A stretch of 64,000 nt of DNA from Pseudomonas sp. MMS21 TM103 (GCF_022132145.1 NZ_JAJISP010000006.1:1-64000); one strand, 5' to 3'. Numbered from the stretch's first letter, positions 1-12,500 are shown. Notes: generated from the sequence alone by a model not told the origin. Translations and numbers: made by a program.

Positions 1-1
1 G

Positions 2-385
2 GCCGACCTGTCCCACGTGCTGGCCAACCTGCCTGAACTGGTGGTCAAGGAAACCCAGGGCTCCGGTGGCTACGGCATGCTGGTCGGGCCGGCCGCGAGC
101 AAGGCCGAGATCGAAACCTTCCGTGCCCGCCTGATCGCCAGGCCCGAGGCCTATATCGCCCAGCCGACCCTGTGCCTGTCGACCTGCCCGACCTTTGTCG
201 AGAACGGTATCGCGCCGCGGCATATCGACCTGCGCCCGTTCGTTCTGTCCGGTCGCGAAGTGCGCCTGGTGCCGGGAGGGCTGACCCGCGTGGCCCTGCG
301 CGAAGGCTCACTGGTGGTCAACTCGTCGCAAGGTGGCGGCACCAAGGATACTTGGGTGGTAGAGGACTTGAAAAATGCTGAGTAG
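2..385 (+). CDS. Circularly permuted ATP-grasp protein, C-terminal part (cut by window edge)
   Basis: Only the last 127 codons are present; the frame is open to the left edge. The fragment reads as the ATP-binding end of a DUF404/DUF407 circularly permuted ATP-grasp enzyme: a lysine in LVVKE, a glycine-rich loop GSGGYGM, an arginine in IDLRPF, the stretch PGGLTRVA and a C-terminal GGGTKDTW. ATP-grasp enzymes of this class are predicted to join a carboxylate to an amine using ATP. The stop overlaps the start of the alpha-E gene (ATG at 375), so translation is probably coupled. Unlike the paralogue on the minus strand at 3187-5763, this copy keeps the glycine-rich loop and is not fused to its alpha-E partner. 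The substrate is unknown. Confidence 0.88.
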   Translation, partial: ADLSHVLANLPELVVKETQGSGGYGMLVGPAASKAEIETFRARLIARPEAYIAQPTLCLSTCPTFVENGIAPRHIDLRPFVLSGREVRLVPGGLTRVALREGSLVVNSSQGGGTKDTWVVEDLKNAE

Positions 386-1325
386 AACTGCCTCTGATCT
401 GTACTGGATGTCGCGCTATCTGGAGCGTGCGGAAAACCTCGCGCGCATGCTCGATGTCAGTTACTTGCTGTCGCTGATGCCGCAAGACGGCCGTGGCGAT
501 GGCCTGGAAGAACTGGCCATGCCGCTGGTCATTACCGGCACCCTGGAAGAGTACATAGCACGTCATGGCCAGCTGCACGGCGAGCGCATGCTGCACTTTT
601 TCGCCCTGGATGCCGAGAACCCGGCGAGTATCTACAGCTGCCTGGGCGCGGCGCGCAGCAATGCCCACGGCGTGCGGGGACGCATCACCGCCGAAATGTG
701 GGAGAACATCAACGCCACCTGGCTGGAGATTCGCGGCATTGCCGAGCAGGGCCTGGGGCGCTACGGCATCAGCCGCTTCTGTGAGTGGGTCAAGGAGCGT
801 TCGCACCTGTTTCACGGCGCCACCTCCGGCACCATCATGCGTGGCGACCCTTACCGCTTCATTCGCCTGGGGACCTTCATCGAGCGGGCGGACAACACCT
901 TGCGCCTGCTCGATGCGCGCTACGAGATGCTCGGCGAGGACATCGACGAGGTCGATGGCCGTCCGGCGCGCAGCTACTATCAGTGGGGCGCGCTGTTGCG
1001 CGCACTGTCCTCGTACGAGGCCTTCGCCGAGATCTATCGCGGCTCGCCGGGCACGCGCAAGGTCTCGGAACTGTTGCTGCTGCGCCCCGATATTCCACGC
1101 TCCCTGCGGGCCTGCATGGATGAACTGCACCTGATGCTCGCCAGCCTGCCTGGCGAGAATGGTCGTCCGGCCCAGCGCCTGGCGGCCGAGCTGGAAGCCC
1201 GTCTGCGCTACACCAGTATCGACGAGGTGCTGGACGAAGGCCTGCATGCCTGGCTCACCGACTTCATTCTGCTGGTGCGCGACCTGGGCCAAGCCATCCA
1301 CAGCTCCTACCTGGAGGTCGCATGA
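375..1325 (+). CDS. Alpha-E domain protein (DUF403)
   Basis: 316 aa, predicted all-helical. The N-terminus has the hallmark pattern of the alpha-E family (SRTASDLYWMSRYLERAEN), and a second related helix motif appears further on (RLGTFIERADNTLRLLDARY). The biochemical role is not established; the family nearly always sits next to or is fused to circularly permuted ATP-grasp proteins, so it is thought to be a partner of that enzyme. It overlaps the ATP-grasp gene by 11 nt, and its stop overlaps the transglutaminase start by 4 nt (ATGA at 1322), giving a tight three-gene operon. The same domain is fused to the ATP-grasp in the minus-strand set. Confidence 0.9.
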   Translation: MLSRTASDLYWMSRYLERAENLARMLDVSYLLSLMPQDGRGDGLEELAMPLVITGTLEEYIARHGQLHGERMLHFFALDAENPASIYSCLGAARSNAHGVRGRITAEMWENINATWLEIRGIAEQGLGRYGISRFCEWVKERSHLFHGATSGTIMRGDPYRFIRLGTFIERADNTLRLLDARYEMLGEDIDEVDGRPARSYYQWGALLRALSSYEAFAEIYRGSPGTRKVSELLLLRPDIPRSLRACMDELHLMLASLPGENGRPAQRLAAELEARLRYTSIDEVLDEGLHAWLTDFILLVRDLGQAIHSSYLEVA

Positions 1326-2131
1326 GACTGTCCATCAGCCACGACACCACCTATCACTATGACAGCAAGGTCCGCACGAGCATCCAGTACCTGCGCCTGA
1401 CCCCGCATGACAGTGAACGCCAGCGTGTTCTCAGCTGGCAGCTCAAGCTGCCGCGCCCGGTGCGCGCCCAGCTCGACCCCTACGGCAACATCCTGCATGT
1501 GCTGACCATGGATGAGCCGCACGAATCCATCGTCATCGGCGCCAGCGGCCTGGTCGAGATCGATGTCTTGCGCGAGTGCGAGCACGAGAGCCAGTCGGCG
1601 CTGCCGTTCCTGCGCTTCACTCGCCTGACCGAGGCGGATGCGGCCTTGCGCGGGTTCGCCCAGCAGCACTGCAAACAACGTCGTGACCGCAGCGCCTTGA
1701 TCGACCTGATGCATGCGTTGCATGGCCACATCAGCTACCTGACGGGCAGTACCGCGGTGGAAACCAGCGCGGCCGAAGCTTTCGCCGGCCAGCAAGGGGT
1801 GTGTCAGGACCATGCCCATGCCTTTCTCGCCTGCGCGCGCAGCCTCGGTATTCCGGCCCGCTATGCCTCGGGCTATCTGTACACCGACAGCGACGACCAC
1901 CTGGCCAGCCACGCCTGGGCCGAAGCCTGGCTGGATGGCGCCTGGTACAGTTTCGATGTGACCAACTGCCTGGCCAAGCCGGAGCGTCATTTGAAGCTGG
2001 CAGTCGGCCGCGATTACCTGGATGCCTGCCCGGTGCGCGGCATGCGCCGGGGCGGAGGCACCGAGCAGATGCACGCGCATGTCGAAGTTGAAGTGGAGGT
2101 TTCTCCGCAGCTGCAGGTGCAACAGCAATAA
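1322..2131 (+). CDS. Transglutaminase-like cysteine protein
   Basis: 269 aa. It has an N-terminal beta-rich region starting with the pattern HDTTYHYD, common to bacterial transglutaminase-like proteins, then a papain-fold domain. The catalytic triad looks intact: Cys161 in GVCQDHAH, His197 in SHAWAEAW and Asp212 in FDVTN. No signal peptide is visible, so it is probably cytoplasmic. Such proteins can hydrolyse or transfer amide bonds; next to an ATP-grasp ligase it could remove or transfer the ligated group. Start is the ATG overlapping the upstream stop. No clear terminator is seen in the 100 nt before the convergent gene. The actual substrate is unknown. Confidence 0.88.
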   Translation: MRLSISHDTTYHYDSKVRTSIQYLRLTPHDSERQRVLSWQLKLPRPVRAQLDPYGNILHVLTMDEPHESIVIGASGLVEIDVLRECEHESQSALPFLRFTRLTEADAALRGFAQQHCKQRRDRSALIDLMHALHGHISYLTGSTAVETSAAEAFAGQQGVCQDHAHAFLACARSLGIPARYASGYLYTDSDDHLASHAWAEAWLDGAWYSFDVTNCLAKPERHLKLAVGRDYLDACPVRGMRRGGGTEQMHAHVEVEVEVSPQLQVQQQ

Positions 2132-2233
2132 CGTCAGCCGGATGAGTGCTCGACAGCGCCAGGCGCGGGGTTAATCACTGCCGCTGCCCCCGCCACGGCC
2201 TGCAGCGACTCTATCGCCCGCCTCGGCACATGC

Positions 2234-3190
2234 TCAGCCGGCACTGCTGCGAGCAAGTGACGTGGCTCCCGCCAGCTCCTCTGCGCACGGGATGACGGTC
2301 ACCCGGACCTGCAACTCTTGTTCGCCACCGCCCAGCACCACGCCACGCAGGGGCGTCACATCGCTGAAATCACGTCCCCAGCCTAGAGTAATGTGCTCCG
2401 ACTGGACCAGGCAGCGGTTGGTCGGGTCGAAGTCGACCCAGCCAAGCTGCGGGCAGAACACCGAAACCCAGGCATGTGACGCATCGGCACCAATCATCCG
2501 CGGCTGCCCGGCGGGTGGGTGGGTAAGGATATAACCGCTGACATAGCGCGCCGAGAGACCGAGGCTGCGCAGGCAGCCAATCATCAATTGGGCGAAGTCC
2601 TGACAAACACCCCGCCGACCTTTGAGTACCTCGGCCAAGGGCGTGGAAATCTCGGTGGCCGTTTCGTCAAATTCGAAATCGTCAAAAATACGCTGGGTCA
2701 GATCCAGCGCGGCATCCAGATGCGGGCGGCCAGGGCTGTAACTGTCGCGGGCATAGCGCGCTAGCTCGGAACCGCACTGGATATGGGGCGAGTCATAGAG
2801 ATAGCGCACAGCCTCAAGCGTCGCTGGGCTGCGTATCTGTTGCAGCATCTGCCCCAGTGCTTCCCACGGCATCGTGCCTTTTATCTGCCCCAATCCTGGG
2901 CGCGAACTGAGCAACACGGTCGACTCGGCATGCACGAGGAGTTCCTTGTGCGACTCGGTGATGGTGATGTTGCGGGTGTGGTTGCCAAAGTAATCCCGCG
3001 CGTCGAGGAAATGCTCTTGCTGCGGGTCAATCCAGATAGCCTGTGACTCGGTTTGCTGATACTCGAAGGAGCGTGGCGTCAGGTGCAGGTATTGCTGCGA
3101 GAGCGTCACCGGGAACTGGTAGACGTAATGGGTTTCATGTATCACGCGGTAGCGTACGGGCGTCGAGTTACCTGGGGGTAAATTGCTCAT
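2234..3190 (-). CDS. Transglutaminase-like cysteine protein, second set
   Basis: 318 aa, same family as the gene at 1322-2131 but clearly diverged. It begins with the N-terminal beta domain (VIHETHYVYQFPV) followed by the papain-like domain. Triad: Cys196 in GVCQDFAQ, His239 in SHAWVSVF and Asp255 in FDPTN. The GVCQDFAQ signature and the GWGRDFSDVTPLRGV segment near the C-terminus are typical of this subgroup. Its ATG overlaps the stop of the ATP-grasp/alpha-E fusion (3187-3190), so it is the last gene of the minus-strand operon. Amide hydrolase or transferase activity is inferred, the substrate is unknown. Confidence 0.9.
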   Translation of the reverse strand: MSNLPPGNSTPVRYRVIHETHYVYQFPVTLSQQYLHLTPRSFEYQQTESQAIWIDPQQEHFLDARDYFGNHTRNITITESHKELLVHAESTVLLSSRPGLGQIKGTMPWEALGQMLQQIRSPATLEAVRYLYDSPHIQCGSELARYARDSYSPGRPHLDAALDLTQRIFDDFEFDETATEISTPLAEVLKGRRGVCQDFAQLMIGCLRSLGLSARYVSGYILTHPPAGQPRMIGADASHAWVSVFCPQLGWVDFDPTNRCLVQSEHITLGWGRDFSDVTPLRGVVLGGGEQELQVRVTVIPCAEELAGATSLARSSAG

Positions 3191-5763
3191 GCAGCACCCT
3201 TAGCCTGATGTTCGCTAGCGGTATAGCTGAAAAACCGTGCGCTGATCAGCTGAGACAATTCCACACTGGCGTGGTTGATGCGCTGTAGCAGGTTGATCAG
3301 GGCTGGATTAGCACAATACAGGTCTTCATCCGGATCGAGTGCCAATAGTGCATTTTTCAGCGGCAGCAACAACGTCTCGCCACAACTGCCATAGGACAGC
3401 GCCAACTTATCCAGACTTTTTAAAATACCCGCCATCTGGAACAGTACCGAGCGCGGATTACTGCTGTCGAGCAGCAACAAATCCAGCACCGGCAGCCACT
3501 CGGACTGCGCCCGATAACGAGAGCGATAGGTGACAATACTGTCGGACAGTTCAAGCAGCCAGTCCAGACTGCCATCTGCCTCCATCGCCAGCGCGCGTTG
3601 CAACACCAGGGTCTGGAACTGCAGGCGTTCCAGACGCCGACCAATGGAGAGAAAACTCCAACCCAAGTCACGAGTCATGCCATCCAGGGCGAAACCGGAC
3701 AGGGTCATCACGGACGTGGCCGCATCATCGAGTGCGCTCATGGCCTCTGCCGGTGTCTGTCGCGCCTTGCTCTTGGCGCTACGTTGCAGCATGCGGTTGA
3801 GGGCGCGCCAGTTATCCGCAGACAAGCGTTCGCGCAGCTGGCTGGCGGTGTTGTAAAGCTGTTGCTGCTGGCTGGCGAGCCCGGGCACATCGGGCGACAC
3901 CACGGCCAGTAGCAAGGCCGCCTCGATCCGGGCATCGCTCCAGCCAGCCGCTGGGGGCGAGCTCTGAGTCTGGCCTTGCGTTTGTTCAGATACCTGGCTT
4001 TGCCGCTGCAGTGCGTCCTTGTCCGGGGTCTCGATCAGTTGAAACCAGGCGCATAGCGCTTTGACAGTGGCCCATTCGGTACCACGCTCCTGCGGGCTGA
4101 CATTGAACAGCACGTGCAGGGTAATGCGCATCAGCCGCGCGATATTGTCACAGCGCTCGGTATTGCGCCCCAGCCAGAACAGATTCTCGGCCATGCGGCT
4201 GGATAGGTGCGTGTCGTCGCGAATCAGATCCTTGCTGGTGGTGGTACGAGACTGCGGTCGATGAGTGCCTGCCTGTGCCCGCGCCTGAACCCAGGTGTCT
4301 TTGCTGCTACCACCGCGCTGCATGGCGATGACGCGTGAGTCTGGCCCGGTGGCAACCCGGGTCAGTCCGCCGGGCATCACCACATACCCGCCAGGTGTGG
4401 CACAGGCGTATACCCGCAGGCCGACGGCGCAGGCATTCAAGCCGGTTGGCGCACTGGCCTTCCAGACGGGGGACTGCGACAAGCGCACCAGTTCCTGGGC
4501 AACATAGTTGCGTGGGTTCGCGCGCATCCTGGCTATCAGTGCCGAGCGTGCCTCGCCGCTGAGATCCTGGCCGAACAGCGAGACCTGGCGCAATTGCGGA
4601 AAGCTCGACTTGATCACCAGTTGATCGAGATTGGCCAGTACTTGCTCGAACGCGGCTGGTTCGCCACACCACCAGGTCGCCACCGAGGGCATCTTCAATG
4701 GCTCCCCGAGCAGGCGCTTGCACAGTGCCGGCAGGAAGCCCAGCAGCGCACCTGACTCCAGAAGGCTGGAGCCCAGACTGTTGGCGATCAGCACATTGCC
4801 GAGGCGGGCTGCCTCGGTTAAACCGGCCACGCCCAATGCCGACTCGGTGCGCAACTCCAGCGGATCGCAGAAGTCATCGTCGACCCGACGCATGATCACA
4901 TGCACGCGCTGCAGACCGGACAAGGTTTTCAGCCAGACGATACCGCCGCGCACAGTGAGATCACTGCCCTCCACCAGCGGCAAGCCGAGATAACGGGCCA
5001 GGTAGGCCTGTTCGTAATAGGTCTCGTTGTAGGGGCCAGGGGTGAGCAAGACAATCAATGGCGACTCACTGCCGCGCAGCGGTACTCCGCCATTGGCGGC
5101 ACACTGCCGGCCCCAATGGGCCAGGCTGTCGCGCATACGGCTGAAAAAGCCTGCTAAATCCTGCACCTTGAGGTCACGCAACTGATCCGGAAAAGTCCGT
5201 GCGATCACTGCACGGTTTTCCAGCGCATAACCTGCACCCGAAGGTGCCTGGGTACGATCGGCCACCACCCACCACTGACCGTTGGGTGCACGAGCCAGGT
5301 CAACCGCATAAAAATGCAAGGCCACATTGTCCGCGTGCTTGATGCCATGGGCCGGGCGCAAAAAGCCTGCATGCCCGTGGATCAAGGCCGGAGGTAGCAG
5401 GCCTTCCTGAAGCATGCGCTGCTCGCCATAAACGTCGCCGAGTATCCGGTTCAACAGGGTTGCACGCTGGACCACTGCCGCTTCGATACCTGTCCATTCA
5501 TCATGGGGCAAGATCAGCGGCAACACATTCAGATCCCAGGGGCGCTGCATACCCTTGGTATCGGCATAGACGTTGTAAGTCACTCCGTTTTCGCGGATCT
5601 GGCTTTCAACCGCTTCCAGGCGCTGGCGCATGGTCTGCGGCGACTCTTTAGCCAGACTGGCGAGCATGGCGCGCCAGTGCTCGCGTGGCTGCTTCGAGGC
5701 ATCGAGCAGCTCATCAAAGCTGTTGGGGGCGGCGCGATATCCGGCGAGTAGTTTTTTCAACAT
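3187..5763 (-). CDS. Circularly permuted ATP-grasp / alpha-E fusion protein
   Basis: 858 aa. Residues about 1-490 form a DUF404/DUF407-type ATP-grasp module (motifs WWVVADRTQAPSGAGYALEN, TPGPYNETYYEQAYLARYLG, RRVDDDFCDPLEL, PGGLTRVA, GGSSKDTW). A short linker rich in Thr, Arg and Ser leads to an alpha-E domain from about residue 520 (SSRMAENLFWLGRNTERCDN). The fusion joins the two proteins encoded separately at 2-1325. The segment that aligns with the glycine-rich ATP loop of the other copy (GSGGYGM) reads SSFPQLRQV here, so ATP binding may differ. It lies 48 nt after the DUF2126 gene and overlaps the next transglutaminase gene, forming a three-gene operon. Product of the reaction unknown. 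Confidence 0.9.
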   Translation of the reverse strand: MLKKLLAGYRAAPNSFDELLDASKQPREHWRAMLASLAKESPQTMRQRLEAVESQIRENGVTYNVYADTKGMQRPWDLNVLPLILPHDEWTGIEAAVVQRATLLNRILGDVYGEQRMLQEGLLPPALIHGHAGFLRPAHGIKHADNVALHFYAVDLARAPNGQWWVVADRTQAPSGAGYALENRAVIARTFPDQLRDLKVQDLAGFFSRMRDSLAHWGRQCAANGGVPLRGSESPLIVLLTPGPYNETYYEQAYLARYLGLPLVEGSDLTVRGGIVWLKTLSGLQRVHVIMRRVDDDFCDPLELRTESALGVAGLTEAARLGNVLIANSLGSSLLESGALLGFLPALCKRLLGEPLKMPSVATWWCGEPAAFEQVLANLDQLVIKSSFPQLRQVSLFGQDLSGEARSALIARMRANPRNYVAQELVRLSQSPVWKASAPTGLNACAVGLRVYACATPGGYVVMPGGLTRVATGPDSRVIAMQRGGSSKDTWVQARAQAGTHRPQSRTTTSKDLIRDDTHLSSRMAENLFWLGRNTERCDNIARLMRITLHVLFNVSPQERGTEWATVKALCAWFQLIETPDKDALQRQSQVSEQTQGQTQSSPPAAGWSDARIEAALLLAVVSPDVPGLASQQQQLYNTASQLRERLSADNWRALNRMLQRSAKSKARQTPAEAMSALDDAATSVMTLSGFALDGMTRDLGWSFLSIGRRLERLQFQTLVLQRALAMEADGSLDWLLELSDSIVTYRSRYRAQSEWLPVLDLLLLDSSNPRSVLFQMAGILKSLDKLALSYGSCGETLLLPLKNALLALDPDEDLYCANPALINLLQRINHASVELSQLISARFFSYTASEHQAKGAA

Positions 5764-5811
5764 TGTCTCAGTTCTTCTGCTCGCGAATAACGCACAGGAT
5801 GGCGCTTGGGT

Positions 5812-9162
<3,351 letters not shown>

Positions 9163-9560
9163 TGACGTTGCCTTCCATGAAAAATGAAGCACTACGGCGG
9201 ACGTCGCCCTGCCGTCCCACTGAAAACGAACTACTCGGTCAGCTGCAGAATTCATGCCGAAAGGGATGCTGCAAAAGCCTTGCTGCGCGCCCCATTATGG
9301 CCAACTACGCGCTTACTGCTGGTGCGCCCGTCCAGTGCTCGCACCGAGATGCGGCTCAGGTCAGCATGATAGCCCTAGTGAACTGGGTGGCCAGTGCATT
9401 TTTCAATTGTTGCAGGGCTACGGTGCCAGAACAGTAGCGCGCTCATGCAGTCGAGGTTGAATAAGCTGCACGTACTGCGGGCGGCGCGTAAAAGCTTCGG
9501 CGCTACTGAATTCATCGTCATGAAGCAATTGTGCCCGAGAACCGGGCTCATGCGGCACGC
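9163..9560. other. Intergenic region without a recognisable gene
   Basis: About 400 nt between the minus-strand amidoligase operon and the tRNA-Leu terminator. Open frames here are short, have no good ribosome site and read as unstructured. It must contain the promoter of the DUF2126 operon near its left end, but I could not pick a convincing -35/-10 pair. Confidence 0.6.
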
Positions 9561-9600
9561 CAAAAACACAAAGGCCAGCCTTGGCGAGGCTGGCCTTTGT
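9561..9600 (-). terminator. Terminator after tRNA-Leu
   Basis: A perfect 13-bp stem (9568-9580 with 9588-9600) and 7-nt loop. Read on the minus strand, the stem is followed by a T-rich stretch. It lies 13 nt past the 3' end of tRNA-Leu and would end the pgsA/tRNA transcription unit. Confidence 0.8.
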
Positions 9601-9613
9601 GGCTTACTGAGAT

Positions 9614-9700
9614 TGGTGCCCGAAGCCGGAATCGAACCGGCACGGGGTTACCCCCGAGGGATTTTAAGTCCCTTGCGTCTACCGATTTCGCCATTCGGGC
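9614..9700 (-). tRNA. tRNA-Leu (anticodon UAA)
   Basis: 87-nt tRNA with a 7-bp acceptor stem (GCCCGAA with UUCGGGC), encoded CCA end, a long variable arm typical of class II tRNAs, the T-loop GGTTCGATTCC, and a 7-nt anticodon loop CTTAAAA giving anticodon UAA. It decodes UUA. It is the last of three tRNA genes in the order Gly-Cys-Leu on the minus strand, downstream of pgsA. Confidence 0.97.
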
Positions 9701-9771
9701 GGTAGAGCTTTAGCGCGAGGTTCGGACTATATACAGCCCGGTCGAGCCTCGCAAGGTTTCCTGTATCCAAT

Positions 9772-9810
9772 AAAAAAGCCTCGTAAATCATAGATCTACG
9801 AGGCTTTTTT
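9772..9810 (-). terminator. Hairpin terminator between tRNA-Cys and tRNA-Leu
   Basis: Arms 9772-9785 and 9797-9810 are a perfect 14-bp inverted repeat that begins with six A and ends with six T, so it has a T-run in both directions. On the minus strand it comes 3 nt after tRNA-Cys and may end or attenuate transcription before tRNA-Leu, or act as a processing site. Confidence 0.8.
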
Positions 9811-9813
9811 AAT

Positions 9814-9887
9814 TGGAGGCTGAGGTCGGAATCGAACCGGCGTTCACGGATTTGCAATCCGGTGCATAACCACTCTGCTACTCAGCC
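9814..9887 (-). tRNA. tRNA-Cys (anticodon GCA)
   Basis: 74-nt tRNA with acceptor stem GGCTGAG/CTCAGCC, encoded CCA, T-loop GGTTCGATTCC and anticodon loop TTGCAAA giving GCA. Middle gene of the Gly-Cys-Leu cluster. Confidence 0.97.
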
Positions 9888-9896
9888 TTGAAACTA

Positions 9897-9921
9897 AACG
9901 GACCGCACTAGACGGTCCGTT
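9897..9921 (-). other. Hairpin between tRNA-Gly and tRNA-Cys
   Basis: Perfect 9-bp inverted repeat (9897-9905 with 9913-9921) around a 7-nt loop, in the 39-nt spacer between two tRNA genes. It has only a weak T-run on the minus strand, so it is more likely a processing or pausing structure than a strong terminator. Confidence 0.55.
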
Positions 9922-9926
9922 GAAAA

Positions 9927-10002
<76 letters not shown>

Positions 10003-10069
10003 TTGTCTTGTAGACGGGCGCCATTCTATATCTTCAGAACGCCCCGTCAACCCCTTGATTCAAAAAAGC

Positions 10070-10630
10070 TTATTTCTTCTCGGTGGAAGTGCTGAGGTGC
10101 GGCCAGGCAGCGAGCAGATACTGCAGCATCGACCACAAGGTCAGGATGGCGGCAACGATCAGAAGACCGTAGCCAAGCAGAACCCAGAATGTGTACAGGG
10201 GCGGATTCGCCAGCAGAATGATCAAGGCAACCATTTGCGCTGCGGTTTTCCATTTCGCCAGTTCGGACACGGCGACATGCGCGCGCGCCCCCAGTTCGGC
10301 CATCCATTCACGCAATGCCGAGACGACAATTTCGCGGCCAATGATGATGGCTGCCGGCAACGTCAACCACAGATTGGCATGCTCGGCCACCAGCAAGACC
10401 AGCGCAACCGCAACCATCAGCTTGTCAGCGACTGGATCAAGAAAGGCACCGAAGGGGGTGCTCTGTTCCCAGCGACGCGCCAAAAAGCCGTCGAGCCAAT
10501 CAGTTGCGGCGGCAATAGCGAAAACCGCACTGGCGGCCCAATAACTCCAGCTGAATGGCAGGTAGAACAGCAGGATAAAAATCGGGATCAGTGCAACGCG
10601 GAGCACGGTAAGTAGGTTAGGAATATTCAT
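10070..10630 (-). CDS. pgsA: CDP-diacylglycerol--glycerol-3-phosphate 3-phosphatidyltransferase
   Basis: 186 aa inner-membrane enzyme that makes phosphatidylglycerol phosphate, the committed step to phosphatidylglycerol and cardiolipin. The CDP-alcohol phosphotransferase signature DG-x2-AR-x8-G-x3-D-x3-D is complete (DGFLARRWEQSTPFGAFLDP, then VAD). About five hydrophobic segments are visible. The start chosen is the ATG at 10630 (MNIPNLLTVLR), which matches the family's usual N-terminus; a start 18 nt upstream is less likely. It follows uvrC by 33 nt and precedes three tRNA genes. Confidence 0.95.
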   Translation of the reverse strand: MNIPNLLTVLRVALIPIFILLFYLPFSWSYWAASAVFAIAAATDWLDGFLARRWEQSTPFGAFLDPVADKLMVAVALVLLVAEHANLWLTLPAAIIIGREIVVSALREWMAELGARAHVAVSELAKWKTAAQMVALIILLANPPLYTFWVLLGYGLLIVAAILTLWSMLQYLLAAWPHLSTSTEKK

Positions 10631-10663
10631 CGGCACAACTGGCTGCAAAGGTGAGCCGGCATT

Positions 10664-12487
10664 CTACTCGCTGTGCAGTGCGGCATATATCAGCTCTGCA
10701 AGCTTTTTACTGATCCCGGGCGCCTTGGCGATTTCTTCACTGCTGGCCCGTGCCAATTCCTGCAGGCCACCAAAGTGATTGAGCAGCTCGCGACGCCGCT
10801 TCGGTCCTACCCCGGCGACCTCCTCCAGGCTTGAAGTGCGTCGGGCCTTGCCGCGACGAGCACGGTGTCCGGTGATGGCAAAGCGGTGAGATTCGTCACG
10901 AATCTGCTGGATCAGATGCAGCGCCGGTGAGTTGCCTGGCAGGGTGAACTCATGGCTCGCATCATTCAGGTAGAGAGTCTCCAGGCCCGGCTTGCGCGTC
11001 GCCCCCTTGGCCACACCGAGCAGAATCAATTCAGGGACCGCCAATTCATTCAGCACGTCCCGGGCCATGGCCAGCTGCCCCTTGCCGCCGTCGACCAGCA
11101 AGATATCCGGCAGCTTGCCTTCGCCGTCCTTGATCTTGCTGAAGCGCCGAGTCAGGGCCTGGTGCATCGCCGCGTAATCATCGCCTGCGGTGACACCTTC
11201 GATGTTGTAGCGCCGGTAATCGGACTTCAGCGGCCCTTCCGGGCCAAATACCACGCATGACGCTACGGTGGCCTCGCCACTGGAATGACTGATATCGAAG
11301 CATTCGAGGCGCTGCGGCACTTCATCCATGTCCAGGGCCTCGGCCAGGGCCTCGAAGCGGGCGGCCACATGCTGGCGACTGGCAAGGCGAGCGCCGAGCG
11401 CCTGTTCGGCGTTGGTCACCGCCAACTGCTGCCAGCGCGCACGGGTTCCACGTACCCGGTGACTGATACTCAACTCACAGCCACGCGACTCGCCGAGCGC
11501 CGCGATAAGCGTGGGAAAGTCTTCATGTTGCGCGTTGACGATCAGCTCGGCAGGCAACTCGCGCTCCTGATTGCCCAGGTAGTACTGAGCCAGGAAGGCC
11601 AGCAACACCTCACTGACATCCTCCTCGATCGCCACTTGCGGGAAGAAATTCTTGCTACCGAGCACGCGGCCGCCGCGCACGCTGATCAGGTGTACGCAAG
11701 CGCCACCCGGATTGACCATGGCCGCGACTATATCGACATCGCCACTGCCGCCTTCCATGCTCTGCTGGTCTTGCACACGACGCAGCAGGGCCATCTTGTC
11801 GCGCAACTCGGCTGCACGCTCGAAATCCAGGGCCGCAGCGGCTTGCTGCATGGCGCTGGACAGTTCATCGCCGAGCGCATTGCTGCGGCCCTCGAGGAAC
11901 ATCACCGAGTGCCGCACGTCCTCGGCATATTCCGCCGGATCGACCAGGCCGACGCACGGCCCCTTGCAGCGCTTGATCTGATACTGCAGGCACGGCCGCG
12001 TACGATTCTTGAAGTAACTGTCTTCGCACTGGCGCACCAGAAAGGCTTTTTGCAAAAGGCCGAGGCTTTCGCGGATCGCCCCAGCGCTGGGGTATGGGCC
12101 AAAATAACGGCCCTTCTGCTTCTTCGCTCCGCGATGGATACTCAGGCGCGGGTAATCACCATCCGATAAAAACACGTAGGGATAGGATTTATCATCACGC
12201 AGCAGGATGTTGTAAGGCGGCCGCCATTGCTTGATCAGTGTTTGCTCGAGCAGCAGGGCTTCGGTTTCATTGGCGGTTATGGTGGTTTCGACCTGAACGA
12301 TCCGACCAACCAGCGCCGCGGTCTTCGGCGCCAGGCCGCTCTTGCGAAAGTAGCTGGCCAGGCGTTTTTTCAGGTTTTTCGCCTTGCCGACATAGAGCAG
12401 CTTGGCGTCTACGTCGAACATGCGGTAGACACCCGGGCGACTACTGCAGGTCGCCAGGAAAGCGCCGGGATCGAACGGGACGCTCAT
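10664..12487 (-). CDS. uvrC: UvrABC excinuclease subunit C
   Basis: 607 aa, normal length for UvrC. It makes both incisions during nucleotide excision repair. Visible parts: N-terminal GIY-YIG nuclease (GVYRMFDVDAKLLYVGKAKN), Cys-rich segment (CKGPCVG), UVR motif, RNase H-like endonuclease region (ECFDISHSSGEATVASCVVF; LLVDGGKGQL) and C-terminal helix-hairpin-helix pair (VAGVGPKRRRELLNHFG; APGISKKLAELIY). The start at 12487 gives MSVPFDPGAF with GGGTGA upstream; the longer frame reaches into gacA. It lies 13 nt after gacA, the usual gacA-uvrC pair of gammaproteobacteria. Confidence 0.97.
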   Translation of the reverse strand: MSVPFDPGAFLATCSSRPGVYRMFDVDAKLLYVGKAKNLKKRLASYFRKSGLAPKTAALVGRIVQVETTITANETEALLLEQTLIKQWRPPYNILLRDDKSYPYVFLSDGDYPRLSIHRGAKKQKGRYFGPYPSAGAIRESLGLLQKAFLVRQCEDSYFKNRTRPCLQYQIKRCKGPCVGLVDPAEYAEDVRHSVMFLEGRSNALGDELSSAMQQAAAALDFERAAELRDKMALLRRVQDQQSMEGGSGDVDIVAAMVNPGGACVHLISVRGGRVLGSKNFFPQVAIEEDVSEVLLAFLAQYYLGNQERELPAELIVNAQHEDFPTLIAALGESRGCELSISHRVRGTRARWQQLAVTNAEQALGARLASRQHVAARFEALAEALDMDEVPQRLECFDISHSSGEATVASCVVFGPEGPLKSDYRRYNIEGVTAGDDYAAMHQALTRRFSKIKDGEGKLPDILLVDGGKGQLAMARDVLNELAVPELILLGVAKGATRKPGLETLYLNDASHEFTLPGNSPALHLIQQIRDESHRFAITGHRARRGKARRTSSLEEVAGVGPKRRRELLNHFGGLQELARASSEEIAKAPGISKKLAELIYAALHSE

Positions 12488-12500
12488 TTCACCCACAGGC

